Source of the DNA: JAMHWD01 sp035911135
GTDB lineage: Bacteria > Pseudomonadota > Alphaproteobacteria > Micavibrionales > Micavibrionaceae
Direction of reading: 5' to 3'
DNA length: 64,000 nucleotides
Assembly: GCA_035911135.1 (NCBI GenBank)
Contig: JAMHWD010000003.1
Span: forward strand, 1-64,000
The notes under the pieces are model-generated. The model searched no databases and was not told the DNA's origin. It was given only the letters and a program-made list of their open reading frames with translations. Below, piece by piece: positions 57,820 through 64,000 of the stretch. How positions within the stretch are numbered: the first letter of the stretch is position 1; each line of letters opens with the position of its first letter. Position numbers and translations under genes: made by a program.

Positions 57820-58335
57820 ATGAATATCCGCGATCATATCCGCACTGTGCCTGACTTTCCTATTCCGGGAATAAATTTTTACGATATCGCAACGCTGCTG
57901 GCGCATCCGGGCGCATGGCGCGAGACAATCGCCCAGCTGCAGGAACGCGTGGAGCCGTACCAGCCTGATATGTTGCTGGGCATTGAATCGCGCGGATTTT
58001 TGGTTGCGGCGCCGCTGGCGCTGGAGATGGGCTGCGGCTTTGGCATGATCCGCAAAAAAGGCAAGCTGCCCGGCAAGACCATATCGCATAGTTATACGCT
58101 GGAATACGGTTCCGATACGATCGAGCTGCAGCCTGATCTGGTCAAACCCGGCTCACGCATTGTGCTGCTGGATGATCTGATGGCCACGGGCGGGACATTG
58201 AGCGCTGCTGAAGCTTTGGTGAAGCAAGCCGGGTGCGAGGTTGTCGCTACGCTTTGCATCATTGAGCTCGAAGGCCTGAACGGGCGCGATAAATTGCAAA
58301 GCCCGTTTGAAGCCTTGCTGAAATGCCCGGCATAA
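57820..58335 (+). CDS. apt: Adenine phosphoribosyltransferase
   Basis: Apt salvages adenine to AMP with PRPP. The 171-residue product has the PDFPIPGINFYDIATLL start, the GIESRGFLVAAPLAL hood segment and the PRPP-binding motif VLLDDLMATGGTLSAAE (about 124-140). Length is typical. TGAGG lies 8 nt before the ATG. The next gene follows after 10 nt. Confidence 0.96.
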   Translation: MNIRDHIRTVPDFPIPGINFYDIATLLAHPGAWRETIAQLQERVEPYQPDMLLGIESRGFLVAAPLALEMGCGFGMIRKKGKLPGKTISHSYTLEYGSDTIELQPDLVKPGSRIVLLDDLMATGGTLSAAEALVKQAGCEVVATLCIIELEGLNGRDKLQSPFEALLKCPA

Positions 58336-58345
58336 GGGGGATGTT

Positions 58346-58726
58346 ATGAACCTGACATATATATGGCTGGCGCTGGGGCTCAAGCAATTGGCGCAAACGC
58401 CGGTAGAACCCAAGATCGGCATGACATGGAATGTTGTGCATCACCGCCGCACGCCGCATTCCCACCGCGGCAATACCGAATATCACGGCCCTTTGCAAAT
58501 TGTCGATGTGCAGGGCGATGAGGTTGAATTGCTGGAAAATAATATGTATCTGAAAACAGTCGATTGGGCTGATTTTTACATGGAAAATCTAGCAACGCCG
58601 CGTTCAATGAAGCATGATGCTCATGGCGGTTACATGGTGCATTATTATCACGGCGTGAAAAAGATCGACGAGGCGCGTCTCAACCGGATCCGCAATCCCT
58701 TCGTGCCGCAATCATTTGTGTGGTAA
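58346..58726 (+). CDS. Unknown 126-aa His-rich protein after apt
   Basis: I do not recognise the family. The product starts with a short hydrophobic stretch (MNLTYIWLALGLKQLA), then a His/Arg-rich segment (HHRRTPHSHRGNTEYHG) that could bind metal or RNA. Further on is KHDAHGGYMVHYYHG and a C-terminal RNPFVPQSFVW. It is small enough to be an SH3- or KOW-like beta protein in the middle. GGGGGAT precedes the ATG, and it is 10 nt after apt, so co-transcription is likely. I considered NDUFA12-like complex I subunits and saw no supporting motif. Confidence 0.72.
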   Translation: MNLTYIWLALGLKQLAQTPVEPKIGMTWNVVHHRRTPHSHRGNTEYHGPLQIVDVQGDEVELLENNMYLKTVDWADFYMENLATPRSMKHDAHGGYMVHYYHGVKKIDEARLNRIRNPFVPQSFVW

Positions 58727-58738
58727 ATCCTGCGAGGA

Positions 58739-60898
58739 TTATTTCCCGCGGGCGCGCTCGACTTCGGCAATGATTGATGTTGCCCGCAGGGCGGCGATAA
58801 TATTGTTCAGGTGCTTGGTATCCTTGACGTAGATATCCAGCAGCATCTCCCAGAAATCAACAGACCGCGTGGTGATTTTAAGATTGGTGATATTACCGCC
58901 ATTCTTGCCGATCACTGTGGTCAGTGTCCCCAGAGCGCCGGGTTCGTTTTGCAGCGTTATTTTCAGGCGCCCGACATGGGCCTCAGGCGAGTCGCTGCCG
59001 CTGCCCCATGAAACATCCAGCCAGCGCTCCGGCGTATCGGAAAAACTCTCCAGCGTTTCGCAATCAATCGTATGGACGGTTACGCCCTTGCCTGTTGTAA
59101 CAATACCCACAATCCTATCACCCGGAAGGGGGTGACAGCACCGCGCCATGTGCACCGCCATGCCGGGGATAAGGCCCTTGATCGGCATGGGCGCGTCCTT
59201 GCCGTCTGACGGGCGGACCATGACGGCCTTGTCCATATCGGTGGAGGGACGCTTGGCGACTTCTGTCTTGTGTGCCGGGAAAATGATTTTGAATACATCC
59301 CGCGCCACCGTGAGGCCGGAGCCGATGCTGGCATAGACATCGTCATTTTCTTCAAGCTTGAGCTGCTTCAGGATGCCTGTAATGGCTTTTTCCGTGAATT
59401 CATAGCCTTCCTGACGAAAGACTTTCTGCAGCATCGCCTTGCCGAGCGTAATGTATTCGGCGCGTTGTTGCTGGCGGATGAATTTGCGGATATGGGACCG
59501 GGCCTTGCCCGTGACCACAAAACGCTCCCATGTCGGGGAGGGGTTTTGTGTTTTGGCCGTGATAATTTCCACCTGATCGCCATTGGCAAGGCGTGTGTTC
59601 AAGGGCGCGATGCGGCCGTTGATTTTCGCGCCGACGCAGCGATCCCCGACGTCCGAGTGAATGCCATAGGCAAAGTCGATGGGTGTTGCGCCGGAGGGAA
59701 GCTCAATCAGATCGCCCTTGGGCGTGAAAACAAAAACCTGATCCTGAAAGAGTTCGAGTTTTGTATTCTCCCAGAAATCTTCCGGCTTTTGCTCTTGCTC
59801 TAGAATGTCGAGGAGTTCCCGCAGCCAGCGATATTTCTTCACGTCTTTCAAGGATGGCATCTTGCCGTCCTTATAAGCCCAGTGCGCCGCCACGCCCAGA
59901 TCGGCCTCGCGGTGCATTTCGCGGGTGCGGATCTGGATCTCGATACGCTGGCGCGCCGGGCCCATCACTGTGGTATGGATCGAGCGGTATCCGTTGGGTT
60001 TGGGCGTTGAGATATAATCCTTGAAACGCCCCGGAACGGAGGGGTATGTCGAATGGATAATCCCAAGGACCATATAGCAATCTTCGATTTTATCAACGAC
60101 AACGCGGAATGCCATGATATCCGAGAGCTGCTCGAAGGCCACGTTCTTGCGCTGCATTTTCTTCCAGATCGAAAAGCGCGTTTTCTCGCGGCCCGTGATC
60201 TCGGCGTTAATGCCATTCTTTTTAAAGACCGATGATAATTCCTCGATAATCTTATCGACGACGGCAACGCCTTCTTGCCGCAGGAAAGAGAGACGGTTGG
60301 CGATACTCTCGCGCGCTTCCGGGTACAGTTCCGCGAATGAGAGATCTTCAAGTTCTTCCTTGATCTGATGCACGCCCACGCGCTCGGCCAGCGGAGCGTA
60401 AATCTCCAGCGTCTCAAGGGCGATGCGGCGGCGCTTTTCCGGTTTGTTAAAGCCGCCAATCGTACGCATGTTATGCAGGCGGTCGGCGAGTTTGACCAGC
60501 AGGACGCGGATATCCTCGCTCATGGCCAGCAGGAGTTTGCGGAAATTCTCAGCCTGCTTGCCTTCCAGCGTCTGGCTCTCGATCCGGGTCAGCTTGCTAA
60601 CCCCGCTGACCAGATCGGCGACTTCCTTGCCGAATTTGGTTTTCAAGTCCTCGTAAGTGGCGGCCGTATCTTCCAGCGTGTCATGCAAGATGGCGGTGAC
60701 GATTGTGCCGATATCCATACGCATGCCGGCCAGGATGCTGGCTACTTCGACAGGATGCGTATAATAAGGCTCGCCGCTGGAGCGCGTCTGCCCGTCATGC
60801 ATCTTGCGCGCGTAATCCACCGCCGATTCAACCGGCTTGGGGTCGAAATCAGGGTTATAGGATTTGATTTTATCCAGCAGTTCAGCTTGTTGCGTCAT
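58739..60898 (-). CDS. rsh: Bifunctional (p)ppGpp synthetase/hydrolase
   Basis: Rsh makes and degrades the alarmone (p)ppGpp. I start at ATG 60898 (MTQQAELLDKIKSYNPDFD), as relatives do. An earlier ATG at 60958 adds 20 residues and neither has a strong ribosome binding site. The 719-residue product has an intact HD hydrolase domain (HDTLEDT), a synthetase domain with RFKDYISTPKPNGYRSIHT, then TGS (PKGDLIELPSGATPIDFAYG), helical and ACT domains. The RxKD motif fits the bifunctional type, and a single Rsh is usual in alphaproteobacteria. rpoZ is upstream on the same strand, as in the spoT-rpoZ pair. Confidence 0.96.
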   Translation of the reverse strand: MTQQAELLDKIKSYNPDFDPKPVESAVDYARKMHDGQTRSSGEPYYTHPVEVASILAGMRMDIGTIVTAILHDTLEDTAATYEDLKTKFGKEVADLVSGVSKLTRIESQTLEGKQAENFRKLLLAMSEDIRVLLVKLADRLHNMRTIGGFNKPEKRRRIALETLEIYAPLAERVGVHQIKEELEDLSFAELYPEARESIANRLSFLRQEGVAVVDKIIEELSSVFKKNGINAEITGREKTRFSIWKKMQRKNVAFEQLSDIMAFRVVVDKIEDCYMVLGIIHSTYPSVPGRFKDYISTPKPNGYRSIHTTVMGPARQRIEIQIRTREMHREADLGVAAHWAYKDGKMPSLKDVKKYRWLRELLDILEQEQKPEDFWENTKLELFQDQVFVFTPKGDLIELPSGATPIDFAYGIHSDVGDRCVGAKINGRIAPLNTRLANGDQVEIITAKTQNPSPTWERFVVTGKARSHIRKFIRQQQRAEYITLGKAMLQKVFRQEGYEFTEKAITGILKQLKLEENDDVYASIGSGLTVARDVFKIIFPAHKTEVAKRPSTDMDKAVMVRPSDGKDAPMPIKGLIPGMAVHMARCCHPLPGDRIVGIVTTGKGVTVHTIDCETLESFSDTPERWLDVSWGSGSDSPEAHVGRLKITLQNEPGALGTLTTVIGKNGGNITNLKITTRSVDFWEMLLDIYVKDTKHLNNIIAALRATSIIAEVERARGK

Positions 60899-60974
60899 CA
60901 GTATCGGAAAATAATACGTTTCGTAGAGTAACTTAGCATGATTTGCGCCAATAACCATACGTCTAAATTACGAA

Positions 60975-61003
60975 AAAACCGCCCTTTAAGGGGGCGGTTT
61001 TTG
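60975..61003 (-). terminator. Hairpin terminator between rpoZ and rsh
   Basis: An 11-bp perfect stem (aaaaaccgccc 60975-60985 with gggcggttttt 60993-61003), 30 nt after the rpoZ stop on the minus strand, ending in TTTTTT. It separates rpoZ from rsh, so rsh needs read-through or its own promoter. The plus-strand side is also T-rich. Confidence 0.85.
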
Positions 61004-61032
61004 TTAATTTCTCATACCAAAAGGCTTAAGGC

Positions 61033-61428
61033 TTATTCGTCGCCATCATCCCCGGCCAGATCTTCCAGCGAGGGGTCTTCATCGTCTTCGTCGATTTCCT
61101 CATCGCCGCTATAGATGTCATCGGCTTTCGGGCGGGCCGCCATGGCGCTCCATTCCTTTTCACCGTCCATCAGATCAACTTCTGTGTCATCTTCATCATA
61201 GGCAATGACGCGCTGCTTGCTGCGGATCAACTCATCCTTAAGGTCAGTAATGGATACTGTTTCATCGGCGATCTCGCGCAGGGCAATAACAGGGTTCTTG
61301 TCATTGTCGCGGTCCACGGTCAGAGCCGCGCCGGAGCCAATCTTGCGGGCGCGCTGGGAAGCGATCAGAACAAGCTCAAAACGGTTGGGTATTTTTTCAA
61401 CGCAATCTTCTACGGTAACGCGGGCCAT
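61033..61428 (-). CDS. rpoZ: RNA polymerase omega subunit with acidic tail
   Basis: Omega stabilises the beta' subunit. The 131-residue product has the core MARVTVEDCVEKIPNRFELV and RKIGSGAAL with the NPVIALREIADETVS segment to about residue 75. It is followed by a highly acidic C-terminal tail (KADDIYSGDEEIDEDDED) common in alphaproteobacteria. It pairs with rsh as in spoT-rpoZ neighbourhoods, although a strong hairpin separates them. Confidence 0.95.
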   Translation of the reverse strand: MARVTVEDCVEKIPNRFELVLIASQRARKIGSGAALTVDRDNDKNPVIALREIADETVSITDLKDELIRSKQRVIAYDEDDTEVDLMDGEKEWSAMAARPKADDIYSGDEEIDEDDEDPSLEDLAGDDGDE

Positions 61429-61571
61429 ATCTTACCAAAATCCTTATATGCGGTTTTTAAAGGGGCAAAGCAGCTTTCTATACAACGCGGCCTTAAAAAT
61501 CAAGCCTGTTGAGGTATTTTGAGAAAAAATATGTCATTTTCAAGAAAAAGCAGATTTTAAGCAAAAAACCA

Positions 61572-61601
61572 TTGAATTTTGCCAATTGTGACTTATATAA
61601 A
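61572..61601 (+). promoter_or_regulatory. Promoter for the NYN-domain gene
   Basis: TTGAAT (61572-61577) and TATAAA (61596-61601) are spaced by 18 nt, 43 nt before the ATG at 61644. The region is AT-rich and lacks a strong ribosome binding site. Confidence 0.45.
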
Positions 61602-61643
61602 ATCCCACTAATACAGTGTAAAAAATAACAACAAAGTATAAAA

Positions 61644-62276
61644 ATGAATAAAAATAATAACTTGAACGGCATCCCTTTCTATCCTGAAGAAAAAGTCGCC
61701 ATCTTTATCGATGGATCCAATCTCTATGCGGCGGCAAAATCTTTGGATTTTGATATTGATTACAAGCGTCTTTTGAAATGGGTGGCCGCGCGAGGCCGCC
61801 TTGTGCGCGCTTTTTATTACACTGCCCTGATCGAGGATCAGGAATATTCCCCGATCCGTCCGCTGGTTGATTGGCTGGATTATAACGGTTATACGATGGT
61901 CACCAAGCCGACCAAGGAATTTATCGATTCTCAAGGGCGCAAGAAAATCAAAGGCAATATGGATATCGAGCTGGCCATCGACATGATGGAAATTGCCGAT
62001 AGCGTCGATCATATCATGCTGTTTTCCGGTGATGGCGATTTCCGCCGCCTGGTCGAGGCCGTCCAGCGCAAGGGCGTCCGTGTAACGGTTGTCAGCACCA
62101 TTAAATCCTCCCCGCCAATGGTGGCGGATGATTTGCGCCGTCAGGCTGATCATTACCTTGATCTGGATATTCTGGCCGATTATATCGCCCGTGATCACGG
62201 TAATAATCAAGGCAATCAGGATGCCGCGGGCAATGATGAGCTTCCGCCCAAGCGTGAGCGTCATTTCGCAAACTAA
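61644..62276 (+). CDS. NYN-domain (LabA/DUF88-like) protein
   Basis: NYN domains are PIN-like nuclease folds found in LabA-type proteins. The 210-residue product has the acidic motifs VAIFIDGSNLYAA (16-28, Asp22), KGNMDIELAIDMM (about 110-122) and LFSGDGDFRRLVEAVQRKGV (about 133-152). These line the predicted metal site. The C-terminus is short and polar. RNA cleavage is the family inference, not shown. The gene is not overlapping its neighbours, though it is divergent from rpoZ across 215 nt. Confidence 0.88.
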   Translation: MNKNNNLNGIPFYPEEKVAIFIDGSNLYAAAKSLDFDIDYKRLLKWVAARGRLVRAFYYTALIEDQEYSPIRPLVDWLDYNGYTMVTKPTKEFIDSQGRKKIKGNMDIELAIDMMEIADSVDHIMLFSGDGDFRRLVEAVQRKGVRVTVVSTIKSSPPMVADDLRRQADHYLDLDILADYIARDHGNNQGNQDAAGNDELPPKRERHFAN

Positions 62277-62330
62277 ATATGGCCCCAAGGCCTTTCTTGA
62301 TTTTATAAATCAGACACCGCATGATGCCTC

Positions 62331-62960
62331 ATGCTGACCCTGCCTGACCGTGATTGTTCTTTGTGCCCGCGCCTTGTGGAATTTCGCGCCTGTAACCGTG
62401 CTACCTTTCCCGATCAATTCAATGCGCCTGTGCCGCCTTTTGGCGGGCTGGAGGCCAAACTGCTGATTGCAGGGCTTGCGCCGGGCCTGCGCGGGGCTAA
62501 TTTTTCGGGGCGGCCTTTTACCGGCGATTACGCAGGCGATTTGCTTTATGCCACGCTTTTAAAATTTGGTCTGGCGCGGGGACAATATCAGGAACGTGCC
62601 GATGATGGGCTGGAACTGATCGGTGTGCGTATTACAAATGCTGTGCGCTGCGTGCCGCCGGAAAATAAACCCACCAATGATGAGATTAATATCTGCCGGC
62701 CGTTTTTGGTGTCCGAGATCAAAGCCATGAAAAATCTCAAGGCTATTTTATGTCTTGGGCTGATCTCGCATCAATCCGTTTTGAAAACGCTGGGCGCTCG
62801 TGCGGCGCAGCATAAATTTATTCATGGCGCGCATCATGACATTGCGGGGATCACGGTGGTGGATTCTTATCACTGTTCCCGTTATAACACGAATACCGGG
62901 CGTTTGACGGAAGCCATGTTTGAAGATGTGTTTCGTTCTATCGTGCCGCTGGTGGCATAA
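62331..62960 (+). CDS. Uracil-DNA glycosylase, family 5 (UDGb)
   Basis: UDGb enzymes remove uracil and some deaminated purines from DNA. The 209-residue product begins with Cys residues in DCSLCPRL, part of the Fe-S cluster set. It has motif A GLAPGLRGANFSGRPFTGDY (46-65) and motif B SYHCSRYNTNTGRLT, like the HPSxxNxxTG pattern with Tyr-His-Cys-Ser variation. It starts 54 nt after the NYN gene on the same strand. Confidence 0.88.
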   Translation: MLTLPDRDCSLCPRLVEFRACNRATFPDQFNAPVPPFGGLEAKLLIAGLAPGLRGANFSGRPFTGDYAGDLLYATLLKFGLARGQYQERADDGLELIGVRITNAVRCVPPENKPTNDEINICRPFLVSEIKAMKNLKAILCLGLISHQSVLKTLGARAAQHKFIHGAHHDIAGITVVDSYHCSRYNTNTGRLTEAMFEDVFRSIVPLVA

Positions 62961-63062
62961 AATATAAACTGTGAATCCTGTGCCGTTCTTGTGATCCGGC
63001 GCAGAATCGTTTAATCTGGGCCGCATAAAAAATTCAAAAATGCGAAACAGGGATTCACAAAT

Positions 63063-63836
63063 ATGACCGATATTGAAAAATTTCCGAAGAACCGCGTCTT
63101 GCTCAAACCCACGCCGTTAATGCCGGATGAAGAATCTATCGAACGGAACATCATCGAGCAGCATAATCTTGATCCCATGGCCTTGCTGGTGGATGGGGAT
63201 GAAGATGTCAGGGCGGCTGAATCCGAATTTGAAGCTGCAAGGCGCAAGCTGGAGGAGACAAAACTCCGCAAGGCCATGATGCGTCTGGCCAGTGCCGATC
63301 TTGACCCCGATAACGTCGAAGAATTGTGCGAGAAAGAACCCTGGTATAAAGGTAAGCTTACCCTGTTGAGCATCTCGTCTTTTGGCTTTGTGCCGGAAAA
63401 ATTTGAAGCGGCCGCCAAAATGAAGCCTGAAGGCTCGCCGGAGCGCATTCGCCTGATTGAGGCGCGGGACCGGGCGCGGGTTATTTACTGGGATCAGATC
63501 AAAGCCGATCTTCGCCGTATCACAGGGCCGATCGAGGCACGGCGCAGCAATGATGCCAGAGCCACGCGCGCCGCCTATGAAGATCAGTCCATGGCGCTTT
63601 GGCAATTTTACAAACGCGCCAATCTTGAAAACAGCCCGCTTTATAAAAATCAGGGCGGGCGCGTTATGTGGCTCGCGCTGGCGATTGGTGAAGCTTTCAT
63701 GAAGGCGCATCAAGGGGGGAGTTCTGGGCCGGCTTTGGCCCGCGGTCCGGGTTATCAGCAGATGCGTATTCCTGCGATCCTGCCGCCGGAGATGGATGAC
63801 GCGCCGCCTTTGGCCCCCGAACCGGACGCTCCTTAA
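63063..63836 (+). CDS. Unknown 257-aa coiled-coil protein
   Basis: I do not recognise the family. The protein is soluble and charged: a helical stretch at 50-80 (ESEFEAARRKLEETKLRKAM) likely forms a coiled coil, a middle EPWYKGKLTLLSISSFGFVP and a second helical region (DRARVIYWDQIKADLRRITG) follow, and it ends in a Pro-rich acidic tail. It has no signal peptide. It stands 102 nt after the UDG gene, and its stop overlaps the convergent glycosyltransferase end by 4 nt (63833-63836). Confidence 0.75.
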   Translation: MTDIEKFPKNRVLLKPTPLMPDEESIERNIIEQHNLDPMALLVDGDEDVRAAESEFEAARRKLEETKLRKAMMRLASADLDPDNVEELCEKEPWYKGKLTLLSISSFGFVPEKFEAAAKMKPEGSPERIRLIEARDRARVIYWDQIKADLRRITGPIEARRSNDARATRAAYEDQSMALWQFYKRANLENSPLYKNQGGRVMWLALAIGEAFMKAHQGGSSGPALARGPGYQQMRIPAILPPEMDDAPPLAPEPDAP

Positions 63837-64000
63837 GGGTGGTAAGGCCCGGCGGTTTTTAGGATATTTTCAGCGCGCGCGCTCCAGCTGTAATGCGCCA
63901 TGAAATCTGCGCGTGCTTTTTGCGCGATGCGCGTCCGCAATGCCGGGTCGTTCTTTAATCTCTCCAGCGCCGCCGCCCAGAGATCAGCGCGGTCCGGCTC
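63833..64000 (-). CDS. Glycosyltransferase, C-terminal fragment (5' end outside window)
   Basis: Reading the minus strand from base 64000 gives an open frame of 55 residues with a stop at 63835-63833. It contains ADLWAAALERLKNDPALRTR, then RADFMAHYSWSARAENIL. This LxNDPALRxR... HYSWxxRAExIL pattern is the C-terminal helix ending of GT4-type glycosyltransferases. The donor and acceptor are unknown. It is 4 nt overlapped with the preceding gene's stop. Only the end is visible, so the family call is moderate. Confidence 0.7.
   Translation of the reverse strand, partial: EPDRADLWAAALERLKNDPALRTRIAQKARADFMAHYSWSARAENILKTAGPYHP

Noticed and set aside
58346..58726. NDUFA12-like complex I accessory subunit
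   Set aside because: The small size and basic character raised the idea, but none of the segments I associate with that family is visible.

Overview
The window is a contiguous, gene-dense stretch of a bacterial chromosome that looks alphaproteobacterial. The indicators are a GcrA-type cell-cycle regulator, a SapC-family protein, an omega subunit with a long acidic tail, a single bifunctional RelA/SpoT homologue and a short-LID adenylate kinase. Base composition looks moderate in G+C (low-to-mid fifties by eye). An uncultured or Micavibrio/Rhodospirillales-like lineage would fit, but no marker here fixes the order. I saw no tRNA, rRNA, CRISPR array, insertion sequence, prophage or replication origin. 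No intergenic gap exceeds about 250 bases.

Region 1 (1-16300) is the end of tuf followed by the S10, spc and alpha ribosomal protein gene series in the classical order: rpsJ-rplC-rplD-rplW-[99-aa unknown]-rplB-rpsS-rplV-rpsC // rplP-rpmC-rpsQ-rplN-rplX-rplE-rpsN-rpsH-rplF-rplR-rpsE-rpmD-rplO // secY-adk // rpsM-rpsK // rpoA-rplQ. The double slashes mark structured or terminator-bearing gaps. Oddities are an acidic unknown ORF translationally coupled to rplW, a 180-nt gap packed with hairpins between rpsC and rplP, and Ala/Lys/Pro tails on L3, L29, S17, L30 (N-terminal) and L17.

Region 2 (16300-28700) holds panB-panC-hupE on the minus strand, a divergent DegP/DegQ protease with a promoter that predicts a leaderless mRNA, a dimer-type glycyl-tRNA synthetase, a TrmN6-like methyltransferase, an SLT transglycosylase, an acyl-CoA dehydrogenase, several unrecognised small or secreted proteins, and a SapC / HTH-coiled-coil pair separated by an operator-like inverted repeat. 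Region 3 (28900-38000) is a plus-strand run ugd-cysD-lprI-like-cysNC-cysQ that makes UDP-glucuronate and PAPS and recycles PAP. It faces a minus-strand Uup-type ABC-F protein and TypA/BipA.

Region 4 (38000-48500) has a pseudo-alpha/beta-hydrolase lacking its nucleophile, rpmI-rplT, a HAD phosphatase, pheS-[GNAT]-pheT, a tandem pair of unknown paralogues, an acyl-CoA synthetase and a double cold-shock-domain protein. Region 5 (48500-64000) has an RND pump with its membrane fusion protein, gcrA, the lepB-rnc-era series, acpS coupled to an unknown 381-aa gene, apt with a His-rich unknown, rsh, rpoZ, a NYN-domain protein, a family-5 uracil-DNA glycosylase, an unknown coiled-coil protein, and the C-terminus of a glycosyltransferase running off the window. 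Much of the window concerns translation and its growth-rate control (ribosome, RNAP subunits, tRNA synthetases, TypA, Era, RNase III, Rsh). The most novel material is the small unknown genes inserted into otherwise conserved operons.
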